Assembly (NCBI GenBank): GCA_947589085.1
Contig: CANPZD010000007.1
Coordinates: forward strand, 1-59,899
DNA from: an uncultured Clostridia bacterium
Lineage (GTDB): Bacteria; Bacillota; Clostridia; Christensenellales; Borkfalkiaceae
DNA length: 59,899 nucleotides
Direction of reading: 5' to 3'
The notes beneath the pieces are model-generated. The model was not told where the DNA came from and did not search any database. It saw only the letters and a list, made by a program, of their open reading frames with translations. Both the position numbers and the translations under genes were made by a program. This document shows positions 25,744 to 33,622 of the stretch, piece by piece. Each line of letters opens with the position of its first letter. Position 1 is the stretch's first letter.

Positions 25744-26121
25744 ATGGTCAAATCACTCATAGCAATCGCCGTATCCGTCGCTCTGCTCGTCGGTCTGGGC
25801 ATCGGGGAATGGATCTCGGTAAGAAACGAATTCGAGCGCTTCGGCGAAGAATTGCAGACGCTGTACGAAAAAGCCGAAAACGAAACCGCCAACGGCGAAG
25901 ACGCCAAGGCCGTGCAGACCTCGTGGGAGAATAAAAAGAAAAAGCTGCACGTGTGGATCCCGCACAGCGACGTCACGCGCATCGACGACTACATGGCCGA
26001 AACGGTGCGCCTGATCGCGGAAAAGGACTTCGCGCTCGCCATGCCGAAGCTCGAGATCCTCATTCATCTCACGTCCTGCTTGCCCGCGACGTATTCTCCC
26101 GCGCTCGAAAATATTTTTTGA
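25744..26121 (+). CDS. DUF4363 family protein
   Basis: The 125-residue product has an uncleaved N-terminal helix (about 4-22) followed by an extracytoplasmic, mostly helical domain with the pattern VQTSWENKKKKLHVWIPHSDVTRIDDYMAETVRLI that marks DUF4363. It is 19 bp after the DUF421 gene and shares its transcript; the two families are frequent neighbours in spore-forming Clostridia. Function unknown. A terminator follows at 26136-26175. Confidence 0.88.
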   Translation: MVKSLIAIAVSVALLVGLGIGEWISVRNEFERFGEELQTLYEKAENETANGEDAKAVQTSWENKKKKLHVWIPHSDVTRIDDYMAETVRLIAEKDFALAMPKLEILIHLTSCLPATYSPALENIF

Positions 26122-26135
26122 TCGCAATTTCAACC

Positions 26136-26175
26136 AATATCCCCGTACCATGTCCGCGGTACGGGGATATTTTAT
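26136..26175 (+). terminator. Terminator between convergent DUF4363 and dehydratase-type genes
   Basis: Fourteen-base-pair stem AATATCCCCGTACC/GGTACGGGGATATT with an 8-base loop, then TTTA. It abuts the stop codon of the convergent gene and may serve both directions. Confidence 0.8.
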
Positions 26176-27458
26176 TCGTTCTCCTGTTTGAAGTTCTCCC
26201 GCGCGGTCGCGAGCATGAGCTTGATCCTGTTTTCCTGATTGACTTTGGTCGCCGAAGGGTCGTAATCCACGGGAACGATATTCATGCGCTCATATTTTTC
26301 TTTGAGCACCCGCACGGCGCCCTTTCCCGCGATATGGTTGGGCAGGCAACCGAACGGCTGCGCGCATACGATATTTTCGGCGCCCGTCTCGGCAAGCGCG
26401 GCCATTTCGGCGGGGATCAGCCACCCCTCTCCCATTTTCACGCCCTGATGGATCACGGCGTCCGCGCATTTTCGCAAATGTTCGAAGTCGTGCATGGGCG
26501 CATACCGGCCGTGCGCCAACGTTATCCGGTTGAGCTTCTTCTGCTTGCGGTAGAGCCAATGATAGGCGATCCGAAAGAGCGGCGTCGCGGCGTTTCTCCC
26601 GCCGTAAAGTTTCACGTCGTTCAGATTGTTGACCACGCAGTATAAGATAAAGTCCATGAGCGCGGGGACTACGGGTTCGCAGTTTTCCGAGAGCAAAAAT
26701 TCCTCGAGGTGAGAATTGCCGAGCGGAGAATATTTCACGTAAATTTCCCCCACGATCCCCACTTTCACCTTTTTTTCGTCCAGAACGGGGACGGCGGCAA
26801 ACGTATCCAAAATCATTTTTACGTTGCGCTTGAATTTCTTGAACGTCCGACCGTGCAATGCGTTGCGCAGCGCGCACACGCAGCGCTCGCGCGCCGCGTC
26901 GCTGTCCCCCGCGCGCCGTTCGTACGGCTTTGTCTGATTGAAACAGCTCATGATCAGATCGCCGTAAAAGATCGCATACGCAAACCGCAGAAGAACGCCG
27001 GCTGTAAGCTGCAATCCGTTGCCCTTTTCCAGCCCCGCAAAGTTCAGGGAGAGTACGGGCACCTGCGGAAATTCCGCTTTGAGCGCTTTCCGGATCAGCG
27101 AAAGATAGTTGCTCGCCCTGCATCCGCCGCCCGTCTGCGTGATGAGCACGGCCGTCTTGTTCACGTCGTACTTGCCGCTCTTCAAAGCGTCGAGATATTG
27201 CCCGATCACGCAGAGCGCGGGATAACAAGTATCGTTGTGCACGTGTTTGAGGCCTTCGTCGATCACCTGCCGGCCCTCGTTGTGCAGCACCTCGATCATA
27301 TACCCCTCTTCCCGGATGACCTCGGTGAGAAGATCGAAATGCCACGGCAGCATGTCCGGCACGAGAATGAGATATTCCCGTTTCATGGCCGGCGTAAATA
27401 CGGGATAATCGTCTGAAAAATCAACGGTCGGTTTTGTTTTCTCGCACTTGCGGCTCAT
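26172..27458 (-). CDS. 2-hydroxyacyl-CoA dehydratase-type protein, C-terminal part of a split activase system
   Basis: The 428-residue product resembles the last third of the giant (about 1400-residue) CoA enzyme activases, which itself is related to the dehydratase D subunit. Seen are YLILVPDMLPWHFDLL, HNDTCYPALCVIGQYLDAL, TQTGGGCRASNYLSLIRKAL and the GEIYVKYSPLGN segment; the cysteines in NDTCYPALC and GGGCRASN probably bind a [4Fe-4S] cluster. Its ATG overlaps the stop of the activase upstream by four bases, so the two are made together and probably form one complex. Substrate unknown. Confidence 0.85.
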   Translation of the reverse strand: MSRKCEKTKPTVDFSDDYPVFTPAMKREYLILVPDMLPWHFDLLTEVIREEGYMIEVLHNEGRQVIDEGLKHVHNDTCYPALCVIGQYLDALKSGKYDVNKTAVLITQTGGGCRASNYLSLIRKALKAEFPQVPVLSLNFAGLEKGNGLQLTAGVLLRFAYAIFYGDLIMSCFNQTKPYERRAGDSDAARERCVCALRNALHGRTFKKFKRNVKMILDTFAAVPVLDEKKVKVGIVGEIYVKYSPLGNSHLEEFLLSENCEPVVPALMDFILYCVVNNLNDVKLYGGRNAATPLFRIAYHWLYRKQKKLNRITLAHGRYAPMHDFEHLRKCADAVIHQGVKMGEGWLIPAEMAALAETGAENIVCAQPFGCLPNHIAGKGAVRVLKEKYERMNIVPVDYDPSATKVNQENRIKLMLATARENFKQENE

Positions 27459-30391
27459 CTCTCGTTTCTCCTCTCCTGTTCCTCGATCGCGGCGAGCATG
27501 GAGCGCAGACGGATCTTCGCCACGCCGAGATTGTTGATCTCATCGATCTTGATCTGCGTATAGAGCTTTCCCTTGCTCTCGAGAATGTGTCTCACTTCGT
27601 CGGTCGTGATGGCGTCGATCCCGCATCCGAAAGAGACAAGCTGCACGAGATCGGCCCTCTTCCTGCGCGTGCAGAATTCCGCGGCGCGGTAGAGGCGGGC
27701 ATGGTACGTCCATTGATTGAGCACGTTGACTTTGACGTAATTCCCCTCCTCGAACACGGCGTCCTCCGAGAGGACCGCAAGTCCCAGCGAGGTCAGCAAT
27801 TTGTTGATGCCGTGGTTGATCTCGGGATCCGCATGATAGGGCCTGCCCGCCAGCACGACGACGTGCTTGTCCTGCCGCTCGGCCTCTTCAAGCACGCGCC
27901 TTCCCTCTTCGACGATGCGGCCGTGAAATTCTTCCATGCGGCGAAGCCCTGCCCGCAGTGCGCGGCGGACCGTGCATGCGGAGAGCTTATAGGGCGCCAG
28001 AGCGCGCACGAGCGCTTTCACGGCGGAAGCCTCCCGGTTGAGATCGAGATAGGGCATGATAAAATTCCGGTCGTTCAGCCGTTCATTGTTGGCTTTGAGC
28101 AGTTCCGCATAATACGCCACGACGGGACAGTTGAAATGATTCACGCTGTCGTACTCGTCGAGATTATAACTTTCGCAGGGGTAGAAGATGAAGTCGACGC
28201 CCCGGTTCAGCAGAGATTCGATATGCCCGTGCATGAGTTTGGCGGGATAGCAGGCGGTATCGCTCGCCACGGTGTGCTGCCCGAGAAAATACAGATCGCG
28301 GGAGCTGCGCTCGGAAAGCACGACTTCGAAGCCGCACAGTTCGAAAAATTCCGTCCAGAGCGGAAGCTGTTCGTACATTGCGAGCTGGAGCGGCAGACCC
28401 ACTTTTCCCCGCTTCCCGGGCAACCCGGATGGAAGCGAAAGCAGCTGTTCGTATTTGAACGCATACAGATCCAGCGGATGTTCCGCAGGTTTCAGGCCCG
28501 CGCCCCGCTCGCACTTGTTCCCGGAGACGAATCTTCTGCCGTCGGAAAAAGTCAGAATGTTGATGCTGCAATGCGACGTGCAGCCTTTACAGACGGCAGA
28601 GTGCGAAGAATAGGCAAAGTTTTTCAGTTCGGCCGCGTCGATCATGGCGGAAATAAGCGTTTCTTCCGCGGTATTTTCCTTGGCGTAGAGCGCCGCCCCG
28701 AACGCGCCCATCAGGCCGGCGATCGCAGGCCGCACCACGGATTTCCCCGTCTCAAGCTCGAAGGAACGCAGCACCGCGTCGTTGAGGAACGTCCCCCCCT
28801 GTACGACGATATGCTGTCCGAGTTCCTCCGGCGAACGGGCGCGGATCACTTTATAGATGGCGTTCTTCACAATGGAAGCCGAGAGACCCGCGGAAATGTC
28901 CTCGATGCTCGCGCCCTCTTTCTGCGCCTGCTTGACGCTGCTGTTCATGAACACCGTACAACGGGACCCGAGTTCCACGGGGTTTTCGGCAAACAGGCCG
29001 AGGCGGGAAAATTCATCGATTTCGCGATTCATGGCTTTGGCAAACGTCTGGATAAAGGAGCCGCAGCCGGAAGAACAAGCCTCGTTGAGCATGATCGAAT
29101 CGATCGCTTTGTTCTTGACCTTGAAGCATTTGATATCCTGTCCGCCGATATCGATGATGAAATCCACGTCCGGATTGAAGTACAGCGCGGCCTTGAAGTG
29201 CGCCATCGTCTCCACGACCCCGAAATCGAGTTTGAGCGCCGCTTTCATCATCTCTTCGCCGTATCCCGTGACGCAGGCGCCGCGGATCACAATGCGCTCG
29301 CCCGCCAACGCGTATATCTCTTTGAGTTGCGCCGTCACGATCTCGAGCGGCTGCCCGTTGTTGCTCTGATAGTGCGAATAGAGAATTTTATTGTCGGGCG
29401 TGATGAGCATGAGCTTCGTCGTCGTCGACCCCGAGTCGATGCCGAGATACGCATCCCCGCGGTATTTGTTGATGTCCTCGAATTGCAGATCGCTGCGCTT
29501 GTGGCGCTCGACGAACGCTTCATACTCCTTGCGGGAGACAAAGAGCGGCTTCCCCACCGTGATATTGCCGGAATCCTCCGCCGCGCGGATGCGCTCCATG
29601 ATCGCGTCGAGCGTCTCTTCGCGGCATGCAGTCGCGGACATGGCTGCCCCGATCGCCATGAAACAGGGAGCGTTTTCCGGAAAAACCGCATGCTCGTCGT
29701 CAAGCCCGAGCGTCTCTTTGAACGCCTTTCTCAACCCTTTCAGAAAGTACAGCGGGCCGCCCAGAAAGAGAACCTTTCCCTTGATCCTGCGCCCCTGCGC
29801 AAGGCCGGAAACCGTCTGGTCGACAACCGCGCGGAAGATAGAGGCGGCGATATCGCTCTTCTTTGCGCCCTGATTGAGCAAAGGCTGGATATCGGATTTT
29901 GCAAATACGCCGCAGCGCGAAGCAATGGGATACACCCGCTCCGCTTCGAGAGAAAGCCTGTCCATTTCCTCCGCGGAAAGATTCAGAAGCGTTGCCATCT
30001 GGTCGATGAACGCCCCCGTGCCGCCGGCACAGCTGCCGTTCATGCGCTGTTCGGTCCCCCCCGTGACGAAAATGATCTTCGCATCCTCGCCGCCAAGCTC
30101 CACCGCAACGTCCGCGTCCGGATAGAATCTGCGGATCGCGCAAAAAGCAGCCTGCACTTCCTGAATAAAATCCATGCGCCCGCGCTGCGCCAGCCCCAAC
30201 CCCGCGGAACCCGTCACCGAAATGCGGAACGTCTCCCCGAATTCACGGACCTTTTCGAGTTCGGAGAGCACGCACTCTTTGACGCGCGAATAGTGACGCA
30301 CATAGTTCGTATAAAGAATTTTGCCGGCTTCGTCGATCACGCAAACTTTGACGGTGGTCGAGCCGACGTCTACGCCGAGTAATTTAGACAT
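27455..30391 (-). CDS. Double-domain acyl-CoA dehydratase activase (HgdC/BadF-type ATPase)
   Basis: Predicted ATP-driven electron donor of about 978 residues with two ASKHA ATPase domains in tandem. The first has GVDVGSTTVK, GGEDAKII and the cluster cysteine in SCAGGTGAFID and SRCGVFAKSD; the second has GIDSGSTTTK, DIGGQDIK, NEACSSGCGSFIQ and GSRCTVFMN. The rest (about 640-978, with KCERGAG and DTACYPAKLMHGH) matches the following family domain. Homologues reduce dehydratase-like enzymes with one electron. The start MSKLLGVDVGSTT fits the family; an ATG at 30403 would add four residues. Operon with the gene at 26172. Confidence 0.9.
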   Translation of the reverse strand: MSKLLGVDVGSTTVKVCVIDEAGKILYTNYVRHYSRVKECVLSELEKVREFGETFRISVTGSAGLGLAQRGRMDFIQEVQAAFCAIRRFYPDADVAVELGGEDAKIIFVTGGTEQRMNGSCAGGTGAFIDQMATLLNLSAEEMDRLSLEAERVYPIASRCGVFAKSDIQPLLNQGAKKSDIAASIFRAVVDQTVSGLAQGRRIKGKVLFLGGPLYFLKGLRKAFKETLGLDDEHAVFPENAPCFMAIGAAMSATACREETLDAIMERIRAAEDSGNITVGKPLFVSRKEYEAFVERHKRSDLQFEDINKYRGDAYLGIDSGSTTTKLMLITPDNKILYSHYQSNNGQPLEIVTAQLKEIYALAGERIVIRGACVTGYGEEMMKAALKLDFGVVETMAHFKAALYFNPDVDFIIDIGGQDIKCFKVKNKAIDSIMLNEACSSGCGSFIQTFAKAMNREIDEFSRLGLFAENPVELGSRCTVFMNSSVKQAQKEGASIEDISAGLSASIVKNAIYKVIRARSPEELGQHIVVQGGTFLNDAVLRSFELETGKSVVRPAIAGLMGAFGAALYAKENTAEETLISAMIDAAELKNFAYSSHSAVCKGCTSHCSINILTFSDGRRFVSGNKCERGAGLKPAEHPLDLYAFKYEQLLSLPSGLPGKRGKVGLPLQLAMYEQLPLWTEFFELCGFEVVLSERSSRDLYFLGQHTVASDTACYPAKLMHGHIESLLNRGVDFIFYPCESYNLDEYDSVNHFNCPVVAYYAELLKANNERLNDRNFIMPYLDLNREASAVKALVRALAPYKLSACTVRRALRAGLRRMEEFHGRIVEEGRRVLEEAERQDKHVVVLAGRPYHADPEINHGINKLLTSLGLAVLSEDAVFEEGNYVKVNVLNQWTYHARLYRAAEFCTRRKRADLVQLVSFGCGIDAITTDEVRHILESKGKLYTQIKIDEINNLGVAKIRLRSMLAAIEEQERRNER

Positions 30392-30420
30392 GTTGCTTCC
30401 CATTGTAAATCTTTCGGCTT

Positions 30421-30449
30421 ATTATATCACAGCCGCAGAAAAAATTCAA
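30421..30449 (-). promoter_or_regulatory. Promoter of the activase operon
   Basis: Minus-strand TTGAAT (30444-30449), 17-bp spacer, perfect TATAAT (30421-30426). Confidence 0.6.
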
Positions 30450-30483
30450 GCGTTATATGGCTCGCAACCGGGAAGCTCGTCAT

Positions 30484-30520
30484 AAAAAAAGGCCGCCCGC
30501 TTCATTGGCGCCGACGGCCG
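30484..30520 (-). terminator. Terminator of spoIIID
   Basis: GGCCG/CGGCC stem with a long loop, followed on the minus strand by seven T; a second small hairpin (GGTTTC-GAAA-GAAACC) lies just before it. Confidence 0.65.
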
Positions 30521-30541
30521 GTTTCTTTCGAAACCGAAGAT

Positions 30542-30799
30542 TCATTCCGCTCTCTTCTTTTCATATTTGCGTCTTGTGGATTCTCCGCCGCGGAGATGTC
30601 GTTCCCTCAGATTGCGTTCGAGCACCTTCTTTACCCTCTCCGCAAGAACGGGATCGATCTTGGGCAACCGCTCCGTCATGTCTTTATGTACGGTCGATTT
30701 GCTTGTGTCATAGAACGTCGCACAGGCGCGCACCGTGCATCCCGTCTTTGCGATATACTCTCCGCACTTCCTTACGCGCTCCTCAATATCCTCCCACAT
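30542..30799 (-). CDS. spoIIID: Sporulation transcriptional regulator SpoIIID
   Basis: Small DNA-binding protein that switches mother-cell gene expression during sporulation. The 85 residues match the family throughout: EERVRKCGEYIAKTGCTVRACATFYDTSKSTVHKDMTERLP (helix-turn-helix at about 20-45), then VLERNLRERHLRGGESTRRKYE. The ATG follows a GGGGGAT site. Monocistronic, with an inverted repeat (30811-30841) just upstream and a terminator after. In B. subtilis it is sigma-E dependent; I could not identify a convincing sigma-E promoter here. It is the best single indicator that the organism belongs to an endospore-forming lineage. Confidence 0.96.
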   Translation of the reverse strand: MWEDIEERVRKCGEYIAKTGCTVRACATFYDTSKSTVHKDMTERLPKIDPVLAERVKKVLERNLRERHLRGGESTRRKYEKKRAE

Positions 30800-30810
30800 A
30801 TATCCCCCGT

Positions 30811-30841
30811 TTCGACAAATGTTACTCTACCTTATGTCGAA
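30811..30841. promoter_or_regulatory. Inverted repeat upstream of spoIIID
   Basis: TTCGACA and TGTCGAA separated by 17 bases, ending twelve bases above the spoIIID start codon. The same half-sites form the heart of the palindrome at 43148-43183. It may be an operator or part of an alternative-sigma promoter. Confidence 0.4.
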
Positions 30842-30989
30842 AAACGGCAGATTATTCGTTTTCTTCCGCAAACAAATCGCGATCTCCGCATAAAACGCAA
30901 TTTTTATCGGGAATTTCTTCACCGCGCCGGGCGCTTCCCATTTTTATCCGGCAAAACGCAAACAACCCCTTTCTATCCCCTGTGAAAGC

Positions 30990-31018
30990 GAAAAGAGACT
31001 GCCGAAAAGGCAGTCTCT
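30990..31018 (-). terminator. Terminator of tnaA
   Basis: Ten-base-pair stem AGAGACTGCC/GGCAGTCTCT (30994-31018), loop of five, followed on the minus strand by TTTT. Confidence 0.8.
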
Positions 31019-31043
31019 TGCAAATTGATAACAACCGTTCAAA

Positions 31044-32420
31044 TCAAAGCGGGCGAAGTTTTGCGGTAAAATGCCGCAGGATCGGAGGCTCCTCGACGAT
31101 CTTGTACCCTTTGATTTCATCCGCGCGCTCTTTGATATTGATCAAGGCGTCGGCGATCACGTCCAGATGCGACTGCGTATATACGCGCCGCGGGATCGCC
31201 AACCTCGTGAATTCAAAGTCCGCTTCGAGCTGTTTGCCAGTTTCGGGATCGTTGCCCAGCATAAAGGAGCCGATATCGCATGCGCGGATCCCCGCTTCTC
31301 TGTACAGTTCGACGGCAAGCGCCTGCGCGGGAAACTCATAATAGGGAATGTGCGGCAACAATTTTTTTGCGTCCACAAACACGGCATGCCCGCCGACCGG
31401 ACTTTGGAACGGGATCCCGCCCTCCTCGAGGCGCGCTGCCAAATATTCCATCTGGCCGATCCGGTATTTCAGATAATTTTCATCGATGCCCTCGATAAGC
31501 CCTTGTGCAAGCGCTTCGATATCCCTTCCGGACATGCCGCCGTATGTGATAAATCCTTCGAAGGAAATCGTCCGCTGTTTTACAAGCTCGAAAATGTTTT
31601 TGTCGCGGCAGCCGATCAGACCGCCCATGTTTACGATTGCGTCTTTTTTGGAACTCATGGCGAAGCAATCCGCGTCCTCAAACGTCGCCCGGACGATCTC
31701 GGCGATCGAACTGTCTTTGAACTTCGGCTCGCGCTGTTTGACAAAATAGGAATTCTCCGCAAATCGCGCCGCATCGATCATGAACTTAATCCCGTAGCGA
31801 TGCGCGATCTCGCGTGTTCTGCGGATATTTTCCACGGAAACGGGCTGCCCGCCGGCGGAATTGTTTGTGATCGTCATGATGATGACGCCGATATTCTCCG
31901 CGCCGAGGTCACGAATATAGGCCTCGAGTTTCTCGCAGTCCATGTTGCCCTTAAAATCGAAATACGCCGTGGTATCCAGCGCTTCGGGAACCACACAGTC
32001 GATGGCGCGGGCGCCCGCAAGCTCCACATGCGCGCGCGTCGTATCGAAATGCATATTTGCGATCGCATACTTCTTTCCTTCGAGAAGGATGGGAAGCAAG
32101 ACCTTTTCCGCCGCCCGACCTTGATGCACAAGTTGAACATGCGGAAGCCCGAAGATCTTTTTTGCAGCCTGTTGGACTTTGTAATAGCAGTCCGCGCCGG
32201 CATACGATTCATCCCCCATCATCACCCCGGCCCATTGCGCCGTGCTCATTGCCCCCGTGCCGCTGTCCGTCAGAAGATCGATGCACACGTCGCGGGCGGC
32301 CAGAGAAAATACGTTGTAGTTTGCCTCTGCGATCTTTTGCTCGCGCTCCTCCCTCGTCAGGATCCTGAGCGGTTCGACGCTCTTGATACGGAACGGCTCC
32401 GGAATATAGATCGGTTTCAT
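31044..32420 (-). CDS. tnaA: Tryptophanase
   Basis: PLP enzyme that splits tryptophan into indole, pyruvate and ammonia. The 458-residue chain has [52 protein letters not shown], the PLP lysine in SSKKDA (Lys259), and RHFTAKL at the end. [17 protein letters not shown] and [16 protein letters not shown] favour tryptophanase over the closely related tyrosine phenol-lyase. The start follows AAAGGAGGAA. It has its own promoter and terminator; no TnaC-like leader peptide was found. Indole production would be expected. Confidence 0.92.
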   Translation of the reverse strand: MKPIYIPEPFRIKSVEPLRILTREEREQKIAEANYNVFSLAARDVCIDLLTDSGTGAMSTAQWAGVMMGDESYAGADCYYKVQQAAKKIFGLPHVQLVHQGRAAEKVLLPILLEGKKYAIANMHFDTTRAHVELAGARAIDCVVPEALDTTAYFDFKGNMDCEKLEAYIRDLGAENIGVIIMTITNNSAGGQPVSVENIRRTREIAHRYGIKFMIDAARFAENSYFVKQREPKFKDSSIAEIVRATFEDADCFAMSSKKDAIVNMGGLIGCRDKNIFELVKQRTISFEGFITYGGMSGRDIEALAQGLIEGIDENYLKYRIGQMEYLAARLEEGGIPFQSPVGGHAVFVDAKKLLPHIPYYEFPAQALAVELYREAGIRACDIGSFMLGNDPETGKQLEADFEFTRLAIPRRVYTQSHLDVIADALINIKERADEIKGYKIVEEPPILRHFTAKLRPL

Positions 32421-32442
32421 GCCTTTTCCTCCTTTGGCATTG

Positions 32443-32471
32443 ATTATATCATGATTTCGTGCGCCCGTCAA
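32443..32471 (-). promoter_or_regulatory. Promoter of tnaA
   Basis: Minus-strand TTGACG (32466-32471), 17-bp spacer, perfect TATAAT (32443-32448). The leader is only about 16 nt, too short for a tnaC-type attenuator. Confidence 0.8.
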
Positions 32472-32640
32472 TCCCGATTTCTAAATTTTCCCATTACTAA
32501 AACCATATTGGCTTTCGCCGCGAACAAGTTGAATACCCACTTTTCTGTGGAATTTCAGCTTGAAATGATGCGTCGTTTTCATTTCTAACTACCCAAATTA
32601 CTACCCAAAAAATGAATTTTTTTTGTAATTTTCTTAAAAA

Positions 32641-32700
32641 ATGGCAAAAAAAGAGACACAACATATTGTTTTGCTGAAATCTAAACCACAATATGTTGTG
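32641..32700 (-). terminator. Terminator of the tRNA-Pro pair
   Basis: Inverted repeat CACAACATATTG/CAATATGTTGTG (32657-32700) with a 20-base loop, starting five bases past the tRNA CCA end, followed on the minus strand by TCTCTTTTTTT. The remaining 32472-32640 shows no gene. Confidence 0.7.
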
Positions 32701-32704
32701 CCCG

Positions 32705-32781
32705 TGGTCGAGGAGACGGGATTTGAACCCACGACCTCTTGGTCCCGAACCAAGCGCGCTACCAAACTGCGCTACTCCTCG
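32705..32781 (-). tRNA. tRNA-Pro (anticodon CGG)
   Basis: Full cloverleaf on the minus strand: acceptor CGAGGAG/CTCCTCG, discriminator A and encoded CCA, D arm GCGCAGTTTGGTAGCGC, anticodon stem CTTGG/CCAAG with loop TTCGGGA, T arm GTGGGTTCAAATCCC. It reads CCG. Nearly identical to the second tRNA-Pro upstream apart from anticodon, acceptor stem and a few bases. Confidence 0.93.
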
Positions 32782-32821
32782 GATGCGATAAAACAGAGCC
32801 GGGACGGATCCCGGCCCCGTT

Positions 32822-32898
32822 TGGTTGAGGTGACGGGACTTGAACCCACGACCTCTTGGTCCCTAACCAAGCGCGCTACCAAACTGCGCTACACCTCA
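32822..32898 (-). tRNA. tRNA-Pro (anticodon AGG)
   Basis: Cloverleaf on the minus strand: acceptor TGAGGTG/CACCTCA, discriminator A and encoded CCA, anticodon stem CTTGG/CCAAG with loop TTAGGGA, so A34-G35-G36. It reads CCU, and CCC/CCA as well if A34 is deaminated to inosine. First of the pair in transcription order. A34 proline tRNAs are uncommon in bacteria. Confidence 0.92.
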
Positions 32899-32914
32899 AT
32901 AAAAAGCATATTTT

Positions 32915-32942
32915 ATTATAAAGAAAAAAAAACACGTGTCAA
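32915..32942 (-). promoter_or_regulatory. Promoter of the tRNA-Pro pair
   Basis: Perfect minus-strand TTGACA (32937-32942), 16-bp spacer, perfect TATAAT (32915-32920). Confidence 0.85.
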
Positions 32943-33274
32943 GTGATTTTATTCTCTTTCATGGAAAATTTTTCGGAGGATAAAATTTCCTCAATAAAAA
33001 ATTGTCCGGACGGTTGCCTTTTGCCAAAATCTTTGATATACTCTTTTACGACACCTGCGGTGTACGGAGTTCGGGAATTCGTAATCCACATAAAACCTTC
33101 GGGAACACGCGTTATCGGGACTATGCAAGGTCTGTACCAGAATACGGAAAGTCTGATGTCCGGATACAGTGCACCCACCTGCTGAGAAGCGGGTTAACTT
33201 TTTCGAATTGCGGCACAGGCGGATGTCTTTTTTCGTGCTTCGGATATTTTTTCGCGGATTTCGGACAAAATCGG
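32943..33274. other. 332 bp with no recognisable gene
   Basis: Short open frames cross this stretch on both strands (for example a 79-codon minus frame with a GTG start), but none has a ribosome site, family match or codon pattern like the neighbours. It separates the minus-strand tRNA-Pro pair from the plus-strand tRNA-Glu and could be a decayed gene. Confidence 0.5.
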
Positions 33275-33303
33275 TTGCAAGATCTCTGCGGATATGTTAT
33301 AAT
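33275..33303 (+). promoter_or_regulatory. Promoter of tRNA-Glu
   Basis: TTGCAA (33275-33280), 17-bp spacer, perfect TATAAT (33298-33303), 18 bp before the mature tRNA. Confidence 0.8.
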
Positions 33304-33321
33304 CACGAAGTAATTGAATCT

Positions 33322-33396
33322 GGCCTTGTGGTCAAGCGGTTAAGACGGCGCCCTCTCACGGCGCAATCCCGGGTTCGATTCCCGGCAAGGTCACCA
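33322..33396 (+). tRNA. tRNA-Glu (anticodon CTC)
   Basis: Cloverleaf with acceptor GGCCTTG/CAAGGTC (one G-U pair), D arm GTCAAGCGGTTAAGAC, anticodon stem GCGCC/GGCGC with loop CTCTCAC, T arm CCGGGTTCGATTCCCGG, discriminator A and encoded CCA. It reads GAG. Its 3' 18 bases recur at 36434-36451, marking it as an integration site. Confidence 0.95.
33378..33395 (+). repeat. Left attachment-type repeat within tRNA-Glu
   Basis: ATTCCCGGCAAGGTCACC, the T-arm and acceptor end of the tRNA, identical to 36434-36451. Together they bracket about 3.0 kb containing only the restriction-modification gene. Confidence 0.8.
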
Positions 33397-33401
33397 ATCG
33401 C

Positions 33402-33444
33402 GGTCCCAACAGAACCCGCAAGGTTCTGTTGGGACCTTTGTATT
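33402..33444 (+). terminator. Terminator of tRNA-Glu
   Basis: Fifteen-base-pair stem GGTCCCAACAGAACC/GGTTCTGTTGGGACC with loop CGCAA, then TTTGTATT. Confidence 0.85.
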
Positions 33445-33502
33445 ATTTCAATGGACGATCCCAATCAATCTCTATGGGTCAGAAGCCGAATTATCCGTAC
33501 AT

Positions 33503-33531
33503 TTGACTTGACGATGACGGTATGATATAAT
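33503..33531 (+). promoter_or_regulatory. Promoter of the restriction-modification gene
   Basis: TTGACT (33503-33508), 17-bp spacer, perfect TATAAT (33526-33531). Confidence 0.75.
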
Positions 33532-33622
33532 TCTTATAGAATCAAACGCGATACGGAAGGACCGAACAGGAGGGTTGCTCCCGATACCGCTAAGAAGACG
33601 AACCGAGACAAGGAAAATCAGA

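Noticed and set aside
27434-30382. 982-codon plus-strand frame opposite the dehydratase activase
   Set aside because: Mirror of the activase gene, whose motifs are unambiguous; the antisense product is Arg/His/Phe-rich without domains.
31044-32420. Tyrosine phenol-lyase as the identity of the tnaA gene
   Set aside because: Segments around [27 protein letters not shown] and the C-terminus follow tryptophanase more closely; activity would still need a test.
32939-33178. 79-codon minus-strand frame between the tRNA genes
   Set aside because: GTG start without a ribosome site, no recognisable domain, and a competing plus-strand frame over the same bases. Left as a non-coding gap.
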